Shown here: positions 8,839-16,462 of the stretch, one piece after another
Position numbering within the stretch: the first letter of the stretch is position 1
Layout of the letters: each line of letters opens with the position of its first letter
NCBI GenBank assembly: GCA_900541185.1
Contig: UQIQ01000024.1
Span: forward strand, 1-28,825
DNA length: 28,825 nt
From: an uncultured Collinsella sp.
GTDB taxonomy: Bacteria; Actinomycetota; Coriobacteriia; Coriobacteriales; Coriobacteriaceae
Reading direction: 5' to 3'
Position numbers and translations under genes: made by a program
Notes under the pieces: generated by a model
Told to the model about the DNA's origin: nothing
The model's database searches: none
What the model saw: only the letters and a program-made list of their open reading frames with translations

Positions 8839-9765
8839 CTATGCCGGTTGACGGTCGAGGCACGCGTCCCACATCTGGTCGCGCTCCTCTTGGCTAATGC
8901 CCTTGAGTGTCTTGTCGATGAGCTTAAGCAGCTTATCCGAGCCCTTGCGGCAGCCGACGTTTGCCGTGACCTCCTGCTTAAAGCCCTCGCCATCGGCAAA
9001 ATGAATGGGGACTATACCCGGGTTTTGGGCCATATAGCCCTTCTCGTTCTCAGTGTTGTAGGTCACGGCGTCGCAGGTGCCCTGCAGCAGGTTCGAAAAC
9101 ACCGTGGGGACCGAATCGACCGGGTTCTTGTGGACAACGCCCGGGATCTCGTCGATGACGGTATCGAGCATGGTGTCCTTTTGGCCGAGTACCGTGGCAC
9201 CGCTAAAGTCGCTGAGCTTGGTCGCGTTTTGGTAGGGCGAGCCCTCTTTTACGAACAGGCCAAAGTAACCGATAAAGTACGGATCGGAGAAGCCAACAGA
9301 CTCCTCGCGCTCGGGCGTGGCGCTCATGCCGGCGATGATGAGGTCGATCTGGCCGTTGTTGAGCGAATCGATAAGACCCGAGAAGCTCTGCTTGACGGCA
9401 ACGGGCTCGCCACCGAGGGCTTTGCAGACGATCTTGGCGACCTGCACGTCGTAGCCATCGGCATAGGCACCCTGCACGTTGTCGATGGGGATGGTGTATT
9501 CACTGGCTTCGGAAACCTGCCAGTTGTACGGGGCGTAGGCCGCCTCCATGCCGATGCGGATCTTATCCTTGCCGATCACGGAATCGGACAGGTCGTCGCG
9601 ACCGCCGCCCGTCGTGGGCTGAACCACCTTGAGCGTGGACGGGCGCTGACAGCCGGCGAGCGCGCCGGCGACGACGGAAGCGCTCGCAGCGAGAGCGCTA
9701 CCCAAAAAGATGCGACGGCTGCATACCGGCTGGGTCTGCGCATCGCACTGTTGGGGAGAATGCAT
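8839..9765 (-). CDS. Amino-acid ABC transporter substrate-binding lipoprotein (Tat-type signal)
   Basis: A 308-residue solute-binding protein of the polar amino-acid family (SBP_bac_3). The N-terminus reads SRRIFLG at residues 16-22 followed by a hydrophobic run and the lipobox LAGC with Cys39. That is a lipoprotein signal with a twin-arginine motif, suggesting folded export by Tat and then lipid anchoring. The mature part has family landmarks: GMEAAYAPYNW, GYDVQVAKIVCKALG, SFSGLIDSLNNGQIDLIIAGMSATPER and FSDPYF. The start is the ATG at 9765, with AGGGAAGG upstream; the longer frame to 9837 lacks a site and would bury the signal peptide. First gene of the transporter operon. The ligand is probably an amino acid; arginine-, glutamine- or cystine-type cannot be separated by eye. 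Confidence 0.93.
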   Translation of the reverse strand: MHSPQQCDAQTQPVCSRRIFLGSALAASASVVAGALAGCQRPSTLKVVQPTTGGGRDDLSDSVIGKDKIRIGMEAAYAPYNWQVSEASEYTIPIDNVQGAYADGYDVQVAKIVCKALGGEPVAVKQSFSGLIDSLNNGQIDLIIAGMSATPEREESVGFSDPYFIGYFGLFVKEGSPYQNATKLSDFSGATVLGQKDTMLDTVIDEIPGVVHKNPVDSVPTVFSNLLQGTCDAVTYNTENEKGYMAQNPGIVPIHFADGEGFKQEVTANVGCRKGSDKLLKLIDKTLKGISQEERDQMWDACLDRQPA

Positions 9766-9864
9766 AATCTGCCTTCCCTGTTGAATCGTATGCTGACGAC
9801 TTAACAGGATATACGCCAGCGACCAGCAGTGCAGCACAAGCTCGAAAAATGAATAGACACATGG

Positions 9865-9912
9865 TAGTCATTGGGGACGTCGATGTTTTGGCAATGCCGG
9901 CGAGCGACGTCC
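9865..9912. repeat. TAGTCATTGGGGACGT repeat with inverted repeat
   Basis: The 16 bases at 9865-9880 are identical to 17901-17916, where they begin the palindrome that an IS110 element has split. Here GGACGTCG (9875-9882) is matched by CGACGTCC (9905-9912), giving an interrupted palindrome. Its right arm overlaps the outer stem of the structured element at 9908-9998, so the two folds exclude each other. Confidence 0.5.
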
Positions 9913-9998
9913 AGAGCGAACAAGTGGCATGAAAAAGACAAGGCATGACCAGAAGGTCTATGCCTTGCCTTTTGAATGACAAATTATCGCTCTGGACG
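9908..9998. ncRNA. Candidate structured element, copy 1 (RNA or DNA hairpin)
   Basis: Three nested helices are visible. The outer stem is CGTCCAGAGCGA (9908-9919) with TCGCTCTGGACG (9987-9998), 12 perfect pairs. The middle helix is TGGCAT (9925-9930) with ATGACA (9976-9981), one mismatch. The terminal hairpin is CAAGGCATGACC / GGTCtATGCCTTG (9939-9967) with an AGAA loop. A second copy at 19394-19489 keeps the same architecture and the unpaired text (CAAG, GTGGC.TGAAA.AG, TTGAA) while the stems change on both sides, which is covariation. A conserved tail (GCAGC.TCGA, GAGCGG) follows to about 10020. It lies between the epimerase gene and the binding-protein gene. The transcribed strand is unknown, and it may be a DNA element rather than an RNA. 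Confidence 0.45.
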
Positions 9999-10028
9999 GC
10001 ACGCAGCATCGACCGAGCGGCGGAACCT

Positions 10029-10922
10029 CTAGAGCAAGGTGACGCTAAAGCTGCGTTTATCGGTAGCGCCGGGGGCCAAGGTGATGGTGTTGACCTTGTG
10101 CTCAAAGACGTCGTCCTCGGTGTCCATGGTGGTGTGACCGGTCCAGGGCTCGAGCGCCACAAACGGAGCGTCGTTGGCGGCAGACCACACGCCGATGTAC
10201 TTAAAGCCCTCAAAGTCGATCTTGACGCCGTGGCCCGACTTGCGGCCGCGCAGCGTGAGCGTGGAGCCCGGGGTATCGGTGAACATGATGGCGTCGTTAT
10301 CGAAGCTGCGGTGCGTGATGGGCAGCACGTCCGAGTTATCGGGAGCCTTGTAGCTACCCTCGAACGTCATAAGACCGTCGGGCGTGATGATGGGAGCCTC
10401 GTTGGTCCAAGCCTCGGTAAACGCCAGCTCGTAATCCTCGAATGCCTCGTCCTCGGCACCGGGAGCGGGCACGTTAAATGCGGGGTGGCCGCCCACCGAG
10501 AACGGCAGATCCACGTCGCCGGTATTGGTGACGGCAAAGGTCTGCGTGAGGGTGGCGTCGCCGGTCAGGGCATAGGTCATGTTGAGCTTAAAGTGGAACG
10601 GAAAGGCCTTGAGCGACTCGGGCGTATCGGTGATCTCGTAAGTTACCGAGGAGCCGTCCTCCGAAACCTCGACCAGCTCGTGCTCGACGATGCGCGCGAG
10701 TCCGTGGCGCGGCATCTCGCAGGTGCCGGCCGCAGACGTTGCCGTGTTGTTGCGCAGCGAACCCACAATGGGGAACAGGATGGGCGCGTGCTTGCCCCAA
10801 AAGGCGGGGTCGCCCTGCCACAGATACTCGTTGCCGTTGAGGGCAAGGCTCGTGAGCTGGGTGCCCATGGAATCGATGGCCGCGGTGAGGCCGCCGCGCT
10901 TGATGGTAGTGACGGTAGACAT
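10029..10922 (-). CDS. Aldose 1-epimerase family protein (LacX-like)
   Basis: A 297-residue galactose-mutarotase-fold enzyme, probably interconverting anomers of a free sugar or sugar phosphate in the cytoplasm. Residues expected at the active site are visible: PRHGLAR with His73, GGHPAFN with His146, and a glutamate in ALEPWTG (Glu258) in the position of the catalytic base. Length and motif spacing match the LacX-like branch rather than classical GalM (about 340 residues). The start is the ATG at 10922, with GGAGGAAG six bases upstream. No sugar genes flank it; it stands alone on the minus strand. A 7-bp inverted repeat just upstream may be its operator. The family is clear; the sugar is not. 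Confidence 0.88.
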   Translation of the reverse strand: MSTVTTIKRGGLTAAIDSMGTQLTSLALNGNEYLWQGDPAFWGKHAPILFPIVGSLRNNTATSAAGTCEMPRHGLARIVEHELVEVSEDGSSVTYEITDTPESLKAFPFHFKLNMTYALTGDATLTQTFAVTNTGDVDLPFSVGGHPAFNVPAPGAEDEAFEDYELAFTEAWTNEAPIITPDGLMTFEGSYKAPDNSDVLPITHRSFDNDAIMFTDTPGSTLTLRGRKSGHGVKIDFEGFKYIGVWSAANDAPFVALEPWTGHTTMDTEDDVFEHKVNTITLAPGATDKRSFSVTLL

Positions 10923-10942
10923 GCTACTTCCTCCAAAAGTAA

Positions 10943-10965
10943 ACAATAGTGTCGAGGGCTATTGT
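10943..10965. promoter_or_regulatory. Inverted repeat upstream of the epimerase gene
   Basis: ACAATAG (10943-10949) and CTATTGT (10959-10965) are perfect inverted arms separated by 9 bases, about 20-40 bases upstream of the epimerase start codon. Position and shape suit an operator; no regulator can be assigned. Confidence 0.3.
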
Positions 10966-11001
10966 CCCACTCTTGGCGGCGGGGTTGAGCGACAGGCGCA
11001 G

Positions 11002-11871
11002 TTATTGAGCAATAGCGTAAAGGTCAAACCCGCCCTGCGGAGTGCTATCGACCGTATCGGGCGCCTGCGAGTTAAAGCTCACGGGAACCATGCGCTTTGA
11101 GGCGCGGAAGCGCGTGCCGTCGGTGGCGACGGGCGGTTCATCGACGGTGAGCTCGTAGTCGCCGGGCTTAAGCTCGATGCCGTCACCAGCGGAATTGACG
11201 TATTGATACTCGTCAATCGTCTGCCCTTTGAGCGTGCGCCCCACGATGTGAATGAGCATTTGGCTGTCGCCGCGCGCGGTGTCCCACGTCGCGCCGTCCT
11301 TGACCTCGACCGACACATGTACCGAGCGCGTGCGGCTGAGCGATTGCTCGACAGACATCTCGACCTTGGCGGCGTCTTGACGCTGCTGCTCGACATGGCT
11401 CCAAACGCTACCGATTGCCGAGCAGGCGATAACGCCGGCCATGAAGGCGATGAGGATGGGGCCGAGCGGAGAACGGCGGCCCGCGTCTTCCTCACGAGCC
11501 AGGTCGGGGCGATGTGTGGGCGCAGGCGCCTGGGCGCCTTGCGCGGGCACGTCGAGAATGCTGAAGGATGCCGTGCTGTCGGGGTCGATGGTGTGACGCG
11601 GCTGCGGGATCTTTGCCGGCGAGATGGACATGTCCGCCGGCTCACCGAGTGTGGCCGTGGCATCGGCCTTAGCCTCATCGGCCTCGGCTTGGGCCCAAGC
11701 CTGCTCAAAGGTCAGGGGCTCGGCGGCATCGGAGGCGGCATCAGGCTCGACAGCGGCATCGTTGCCGGTCTCGTCCTCGTCGCTCGACACGTCACGCGAC
11801 GCGGGCTCGTCCCACTCCTCGTCCGGAGCCTCGCCCTCGCTATACCACCATTCAAAGTTATCGATATCCAT
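11002..11871 (-). CDS. Single-pass membrane protein of unknown function
   Basis: A 289-residue protein I do not recognise as a named family. Residues 1 to about 145 are acidic and low-complexity, rich in Asp, Glu, Ala and Pro, beginning MDIDNFEWWYSEGEAPDEEW, and probably cytoplasmic. One hydrophobic segment, PLGPILIAFMAGVIACSAIGSVW, follows near residues 140-165. The remaining about 125 residues are a compact, likely extracytoplasmic domain containing SVHVSVEVKDGATWDTARGDSQ, a GRTLKG segment, a YEL...V strand and KRMVPVSF. The layout resembles cell-envelope anchored proteins with a small beta-rich domain. The start at 11871 has AAGGGG about ten bases upstream. It is transcribed alone; a strong hairpin separates it from the next upstream gene. 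Confidence 0.75.
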   Translation of the reverse strand: MDIDNFEWWYSEGEAPDEEWDEPASRDVSSDEDETGNDAAVEPDAASDAAEPLTFEQAWAQAEADEAKADATATLGEPADMSISPAKIPQPRHTIDPDSTASFSILDVPAQGAQAPAPTHRPDLAREEDAGRRSPLGPILIAFMAGVIACSAIGSVWSHVEQQRQDAAKVEMSVEQSLSRTRSVHVSVEVKDGATWDTARGDSQMLIHIVGRTLKGQTIDEYQYVNSAGDGIELKPGDYELTVDEPPVATDGTRFRASKRMVPVSFNSQAPDTVDSTPQGGFDLYAIAQ

Positions 11872-11959
11872 ACGGGGCGCCCCTTAGGCCTCGCAAATAA
11901 ACACTCGCTAGTTTTATACCCCCAGACGACACCGAAGCTCACCCGCGCCGGACACAAAA

Positions 11960-12020
11960 ACCGTCACAACATTCGACGCTTTTCCTCGATTTCGAGATTT
12001 TCATCGAATGTTGTGATGGT
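11960..12020 (-). terminator. Long hairpin with T-tract downstream of the isomerase fusion gene
   Basis: CCGTCACAACATTCGA (11961-11976) is complementary, with one G-T type exception, to TCGAATGTTGTGATGG (12004-12019). Read on the minus strand the stem is followed by TTTTTGTG, so it can act as a rho-independent terminator for the gene ending at 12048. The 27-base loop has a small palindrome of its own (CTCGATTTCGAG). Confidence 0.65.
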
Positions 12021-12024
12021 TTGG

Positions 12025-12043
12025 ATGCGACAAAGGGACTGTC
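12025..12043. repeat. Half copy of the GACAAAGGGAC palindrome family
   Basis: The left arm ATGCGACAAAGGGACTGTC is intact, and the right arm is replaced by a T-run that contains the stop codon of the isomerase fusion gene. It abuts the hairpin at 11960-12020. Confidence 0.6.
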
Positions 12044-12047
12044 TTTT

Positions 12048-12995
12048 TTACATAGCGAGGACCGTACGGATGGATGGGTCGCTGAGGGCCTCGCGGAGCC
12101 AGGGGGCCAGCTGCTCGGGATGACCCTGCAGGTAGCCGTCGAGCTCGGACGGGGCCACGCGGCGCACCTCCGAGATCTCCTCTTGGTTGATATGCAGCTC
12201 GCCCGGCTCAACATGGGCAAGGTAGACCTCGCACCACTCGCACTCGCAGCGGCCGTCGCCGTGATCCTCGCGGTACACCACGTGTCCGAGGTGCTCGAGC
12301 TGATCGGGCTCGCGCGTAATGCCGAGCTCTTCGTTGATGCGGCGCGCCGCGGCGGCCGCGACGTCTTCCCCGGGGAACGGATGGCCGGCACAGCTATCGG
12401 CCAGCACCCCGCCCCACAGTCGCTTGAGCGGACTGCGGCGACAGAGCAGCAGGCGCGCGTCTTCGCCCCGGCCCTCGACCAAAAGCGTCAGAAATGCTTG
12501 ATGCAAAATGCCCTCGCCGGTATGGGCCTCAATGCGGTCGACGGGGCCAAGCGCCTCGCCGGTCGCGGCATCGACCCCCACAACCTCGGCGCCTGCGCCG
12601 CCCTCATCCCAGCCGGCGCGCAGGATGCGCGCGGCGGCCTCCTCGAGCGCGGCGATGAGCTCCTTGGTGGTGTCGAGCACGCGCTGCAGGTCGTCCCCGC
12701 TCGCCTGCTCAACATGAAAACCGGTGCTTGCAACGACCGGCACGTCAAAGCGCGTGGCCAGCGCCGCTGCGATATCGTGCGCCGGAATCTCGTCTCGATG
12801 GCACGGAACGGCCAGGATGCTCACCGTCGCCGTACGGCCGGGCTCGGGGCGCGGAATGGCCTGCGCCGTGGCGCCCAGGTGCGCATACTCCGGCGAGCAG
12901 GCGTACACCGCCATGCCTCGCGGCGTCACCGTCAGCTGGGCCTCGAGCGCAAACTTGCCCTCGCCCACTGCAACCTTTGTCGTGTGCATACCCAT
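12048..12995 (-). CDS. LpdD-like domain fused to type I isopentenyl-diphosphate isomerase (Nudix)
   Basis: A 315-residue two-domain protein. Residues 161-315 match type I isopentenyl-diphosphate isomerase, which interconverts IPP and DMAPP. The expected residues are all present: His158 and His165 (EAHTGEGILHQAF), Cys202 and His205 (ADSCAGHP), and Glu251 and Glu253 (CECEWC). The Nudix helix is GEDVAAAAARRINEELGI. Residues 1 to about 120 resemble LpdD/VdcD-type small proteins linked to prenylated-flavin decarboxylases: AHLGATAQAI, VPCHRDEIPAHDIAAALA, ASTGFHVEQAS. This second assignment is from memory of the family pattern and is moderate. The start is the ATG at 12995, with AGGAGA eight bases upstream; the frame to 13169 crosses a palindrome and the divergent gene. 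Prenylated FMN is made from a DMAPP-derived monophosphate, so the pairing is suggestive. Confidence 0.75.
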   Translation of the reverse strand: MGMHTTKVAVGEGKFALEAQLTVTPRGMAVYACSPEYAHLGATAQAIPRPEPGRTATVSILAVPCHRDEIPAHDIAAALATRFDVPVVASTGFHVEQASGDDLQRVLDTTKELIAALEEAAARILRAGWDEGGAGAEVVGVDAATGEALGPVDRIEAHTGEGILHQAFLTLLVEGRGEDARLLLCRRSPLKRLWGGVLADSCAGHPFPGEDVAAAAARRINEELGITREPDQLEHLGHVVYREDHGDGRCECEWCEVYLAHVEPGELHINQEEISEVRRVAPSELDGYLQGHPEQLAPWLREALSDPSIRTVLAM

Positions 12996-13070
12996 GGGAT
13001 CTCCTGTCGCCCGCAATGTACCCGAGACCATCTTCACCTGTATTGCGACTATACAAGCAAGGTCCCGACC

Positions 13071-13095
13071 TGACAAAGGGACTGTCCCTTTGTCA
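13071..13095. repeat. GACAAAGGGAC palindrome, complete copy
   Basis: TGACAAAGGGAC, a single T, then GTCCCTTTGTCA: a perfect 12+1+12 palindrome. It lies in the divergent region between the isomerase fusion and the MFS gene, the one copy not found at a gene 3' end. Confidence 0.9.
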
Positions 13096-13156
13096 CATTC
13101 TGTTAGAGTTGCAGGGATTGAATCCCGCTTATTCATGCGCCATTGGAGTGACAACC

Positions 13157-14398
13157 TTGACCGCCGCAACCACGCCTAAAAGTAAGTCAACCGCCGCCGC
13201 GCTCTCCCCCGCGCGCACCAAGCTCTGCCTGGCACTGCTCGTGCTGTTGGGGTTCTCGCTCGGCTGCTCCGAGTTCGTGGTCATCGGCATCGAAAGTGAC
13301 TTGGCGACGGAACTCGGCATATCACTTGCCACCGCAGGCCAGCTCATCAGCGTTTTCGCACTTGTCTACGCTATCGCGACGCCGGTGCTTGCGCTCAGCA
13401 CGGGGCGGTTCCGCCGCTACCAGCTGCTCGTGTGCTACAGCATCGTCTTCGTGCTCGGCAATTTGGTTATGGCGCTAGCACCCAACTTCCAAGTGCTCTT
13501 TATCTCGCGCATTGTCTTGGGATCCGTCTCAGGCGCGCTGCTCGCCGTAGGCGTGACGTACATCCCTGAGCTTCTGTCCCCGCAGCAAACTTCGCTTGCC
13601 ATCTCGGTAGTGTACGGTGCGTTTTCCGTGGCGATGGTCTTTGTGACCTCGATTGGCAAATTTGTGGCCGACACGCTCGATTGGCACGTGGCCATGTACG
13701 GCACGCTGGCCTTTGCCGTTTTGATCTGCGGAGCGCTCGTGACGTTTATGCCGCGCACTGGGCAAACCGACGAGCCTGCCACCTTTCGCGAGCAGGCGGG
13801 TCTGCTACGCGAGCCGAGCATCATCACCGGCATGCTCATCTTTTTGTTTGGCGTGGGGTCGGTCTACGTTTTCTACGGCTACGTGACGCCTTATCTTGAG
13901 CAGGTGCTGGGCATGGGCACGGTCGAAGCCAGTACCACGCTCATGGCCTACGGCGTGTTCTGCCTGATCTCGAACATCCTGGGCGGATGGATCGATGCGC
14001 GCTTTGGCATGAAGGCGCTGCTTGTGACGTTCGTGCTGCAGGCTGCGGCGTTACTCGGGCTGTTTGCTGTGGGCGGCACCATGCCGCTCGCGCTGGCCTT
14101 TGTCTTTAGCTTGGCGCTGCTCATGTACTTGTTCTCGGTATCGTGCATCACGCACTTCATGGACGTGGCACGCAGCCGCCATCCCAAGTCGATGGTACTC
14201 GCAAGTTCGGTTGAGCCCATGGCGTTTAACGTCGGCATCTCGTTTGGCACCGCAGTGGGCGGCGCCGTGGTAAGCAGCATTGGCATTGCGCACGTAGGCG
14301 CAGTGGGTGCCGCGTTCTCGCTTGTGGCCTGGGTGCTTACGCTGGTGACGATTAAATTGGCTCACTGGGAGCGCAGGCGGGCAAGGGCGCAGGCGTAG
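13157..14398 (+). CDS. MFS transporter, AraJ / drug- or sugar-efflux type
   Basis: A 413-residue major-facilitator protein with about twelve hydrophobic helices. The first segment, CLALLVLLGFSLGCSEFVVIGI, and the following ISLATAGQLISVFALVYAIATPVLALSTGRF carry the loop 2-3 pattern of the DHA1/AraJ efflux group, so export of a small molecule is the likely role. No ATG is available in frame before the first helix. I take TTG at 13157 because GGAG lies eight bases upstream; GTG at 13148 overlaps that site. It is followed 45 bases later by a tyrosine-phosphatase gene on the same strand, probably co-transcribed. Substrate unknown. Confidence 0.82.
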   Translation: MTAATTPKSKSTAAALSPARTKLCLALLVLLGFSLGCSEFVVIGIESDLATELGISLATAGQLISVFALVYAIATPVLALSTGRFRRYQLLVCYSIVFVLGNLVMALAPNFQVLFISRIVLGSVSGALLAVGVTYIPELLSPQQTSLAISVVYGAFSVAMVFVTSIGKFVADTLDWHVAMYGTLAFAVLICGALVTFMPRTGQTDEPATFREQAGLLREPSIITGMLIFLFGVGSVYVFYGYVTPYLEQVLGMGTVEASTTLMAYGVFCLISNILGGWIDARFGMKALLVTFVLQAAALLGLFAVGGTMPLALAFVFSLALLMYLFSVSCITHFMDVARSRHPKSMVLASSVEPMAFNVGISFGTAVGGAVVSSIGIAHVGAVGAAFSLVAWVLTLVTIKLAHWERRRARAQA

Positions 14399-14443
14399 AT
14401 GCGATACTCGAGCTCGATGATGGCGATCGAAAGGAAACCGCAT

Positions 14444-14890
14444 ATGCAACGTGTACTGTTTATCTGCCATGGGAACATCTGTCGCTCGACGATGGCTGAG
14501 TCCGTGTTTACCGAGCTAGTGCGGCGCGCCGGGCGCGCGGGCGAGTTTGTCATTGATTCCGCTGCGACCTCGACCGAGGAGATCGGCAACCCGCCACACC
14601 ACGGCACCATTGCCAAGCTACGCGAGGTCGGGATTCCCGTCGTCGCACATCGCGCACGTCAGGTGCGTCGCGCGGAGTATGGCGACTGGGACCACATTGT
14701 CTATATGGACGACGAGAACGCCCGCGCCCTGTACCGAATTTTTGGGAAGGACCCCGATGGCAAGATCTCGCGCCTGCTCGATTGGACCGATCGCCCCGGC
14801 GACGTGGCCGACCCCTGGTACACCGGCAATTTCGACGCCACCTACCGCGATATACTCGCCGGTTGCACCGCCATGCTCGAGCAGCTGTAG
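14444..14890 (+). CDS. Low-molecular-weight protein-tyrosine phosphatase
   Basis: A 148-residue cytoplasmic phosphatase of the arsenate-reductase-like LMW-PTP fold. The P-loop CHGNICRS starts at Cys8 (nucleophile) with Arg14, and the general acid is Asp123 in VADPWYTG. Overall length is typical. The start is the ATG at 14444, preceded by AAAGGA. In bacteria these enzymes often reverse tyrosine phosphorylation of capsule or exopolysaccharide kinases, but no such genes are in view. It shares the strand with the upstream MFS gene (gap 45 bases), and its 3' end runs into a large inverted repeat that may terminate transcription. Confidence 0.93.
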   Translation: MQRVLFICHGNICRSTMAESVFTELVRRAGRAGEFVIDSAATSTEEIGNPPHHGTIAKLREVGIPVVAHRARQVRRAEYGDWDHIVYMDDENARALYRIFGKDPDGKISRLLDWTDRPGDVADPWYTGNFDATYRDILAGCTAMLEQL

Positions 14891-14933
14891 GCGCTCGGGC
14901 GGCGCGGGCACACGGGCCACGCCATCGGCATAA

Positions 14934-15030
14934 AACGAGCGTGGATTTTCTCCCACTTTGAGCGTTCGAGTGCGCTCTAAACGGGAGAAAATCCACGCTC
15001 GTTATCTCGGTGGGAGAAAATCCACGCTCA
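14934..15030. repeat. 21-bp perfect inverted repeat plus a third direct copy
   Basis: The 21 bases at 14934-14954 (ending GGATTTTCTCCC) are exactly complementary to 14983-15003. The 28-base loop can pair further (GAGCG with CGCTC). A third copy of GGGAGAAAATCCACGCTCA follows at 15012-15030 in the same orientation as the second arm. The element lies between two convergent genes, suiting a bidirectional terminator or a mobile palindrome. Confidence 0.8.
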
Positions 15031-15033
15031 TGA

Positions 15034-15064
15034 ATGTGACAAAGGGACTACCCCTTTGCCACAT
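15034..15064. repeat. GACAAAGGGAC palindrome, near-complete copy
   Basis: ATGTGACAAAGGG and CCCTTTGCCACAT with a five-base centre; one arm position differs (TGACA against GCCA). It ends 13 bases before the stop codon of the convergent DUF4143 gene. Confidence 0.8.
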
Positions 15065-15076
15065 CCGGGACTGGCC

Positions 15077-16438
15077 CTAGACCGGCTTGACCTCCAGCTT
15101 TATCCCTTCGGCGCAGGAGTCGCCCAAAACATCCGAAAGGGCCCAGGTCGCATATAGCGGCAAATAGAGAACCGCTCCGTTGCGCTCAACGTTGCCTCTC
15201 GAGAAAACAATCCCGAGCCTTACGCCATATTCAGCCGTATCAAGCACATGACCGAGCGCAGCGTGCGCGTGGTAATAGGAGCCCGATTTAACCTCGATCG
15301 GAACAGCCGTCCCATCCGGTCCATCGACCACAAAGTCCACTTCGCCGCGCTTTTTTGTCTGATAGTAGTAAAGCTGGCGATTTTGGGCAGCTAGCTGCTG
15401 GGCCACCACGTTTTCGTAAATGCCGCCCAGATTGGGCTCTTTGCTATCAAGATACGCCGCTTGGGCGACTCCAACGGGGTAGCGCGCCATCAACATGCCC
15501 GTATCCGATTGATATAGCTTGAACTGCGATGGCCGTGCCGTCTTGAGCAGGGGCGATTTTGGCTCGGTTACGATATCGGCTTTGAGAGCAACGCCGGCAT
15601 CGACAAGCCATACAAAATCTCGCTGATACTTCTCGTAGTGAGCCTTGGGGTCAATGGAATTGAGCACGAAGCGCTTGTTTTCGCCCTCGAGCATAATAGG
15701 GAGCTGATCGTAGATGCTCTGCACCTGCAGGGCTCGCCCGCTTGCATACTTGGAGATATCCCGCCGGTACTGTTCGTTGAGCTCTGACTGCAGCTGACGA
15801 ACAGAGGCAAGGTCGCCCTGCGTGTCAAGGAAACGCTGCACGACCTCCGGCATTCCGCCGACAACGGTATAGGTCCTGAAGTTTGCCATCATCGCGTCAT
15901 GAATGTAATCAGGAATGGGCCTCTCGCTGATACACGCGTCACGTATCGTTTGGCGAGCCCCCTCGCTCACCCCGGTTGCCCAGCAAAACTCCTCAAAATC
16001 GAGCGGGAACATCCTAAGCTCGTGGACATACCCCACGGGATAGGACCTGACGCCCTTGAACTGGGTCCCGAGCATTGACCCCGAAAACGCCCAGCGGCAC
16101 CTCCCGTCCTCTACAAGGAACTTTGCCATCGTCATGATGTCGGGGGCCTCTTGGACCTCATCGATAAACACGAGCGTTTTGCCTGGTGCAATCGACTTTC
16201 CCGAAAGAAGCGTCACCCTGCTGATGAAATCATCGGCATTCCGCGCCTCGAGAAGAGCATCTTTTGCCTGGCGATTTTCCATGAGATTGAGCTCGATGTA
16301 GGTTGCATGGCTGGCTTTGCCAAATGCGCGAATCGAATAGCTTTTGCCGATCTGGCGAGAACCCGTGATGAATAAGGCCTTTTGCTCGGCAGACTTCAGC
16401 CAACGCTCCAGCTCTGCCGCTATTTTCCTGCGCAGCAT
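15077..16438 (-). CDS. AAA ATPase with DUF4143 C-terminal domain
   Basis: A 453-residue protein of the AAA_14/DUF4143 family. Walker A is GSRQIGKS near residues 26-33, Walker B LVFIDEVQE near 90, and sensor-like SGSMLG follows. The C-terminal domain carries GEVDFVV...PIEVKSG, the D-ExK arrangement of a PD-(D/E)XK-like fold typical of this family. The role is not established; such genes are often scattered, mobile and found with defence or toxin-antitoxin loci. The start is the ATG at 16438, with GAGGGGAG six bases upstream; the ATG at 16459 has no site. The gene is more AT-rich than its neighbours, and its upstream region is strikingly AT-rich with three repeats at 33-bp steps, which suggests acquisition as a self-regulated unit. 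Confidence 0.88.
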   Translation of the reverse strand: MLRRKIAAELERWLKSAEQKALFITGSRQIGKSYSIRAFGKASHATYIELNLMENRQAKDALLEARNADDFISRVTLLSGKSIAPGKTLVFIDEVQEAPDIMTMAKFLVEDGRCRWAFSGSMLGTQFKGVRSYPVGYVHELRMFPLDFEEFCWATGVSEGARQTIRDACISERPIPDYIHDAMMANFRTYTVVGGMPEVVQRFLDTQGDLASVRQLQSELNEQYRRDISKYASGRALQVQSIYDQLPIMLEGENKRFVLNSIDPKAHYEKYQRDFVWLVDAGVALKADIVTEPKSPLLKTARPSQFKLYQSDTGMLMARYPVGVAQAAYLDSKEPNLGGIYENVVAQQLAAQNRQLYYYQTKKRGEVDFVVDGPDGTAVPIEVKSGSYYHAHAALGHVLDTAEYGVRLGIVFSRGNVERNGAVLYLPLYATWALSDVLGDSCAEGIKLEVKPV

Positions 16439-16462
16439 AGGCTCTCCCCTCAGTGTCATCAA

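Noticed and set aside
9908..9998. Integron attC site or HEARO/OMEGA-type RNA
   Set aside because: There is no integrase or IscB/IsrB-like gene nearby and no attC core site; the architecture matches only the second copy in this window.
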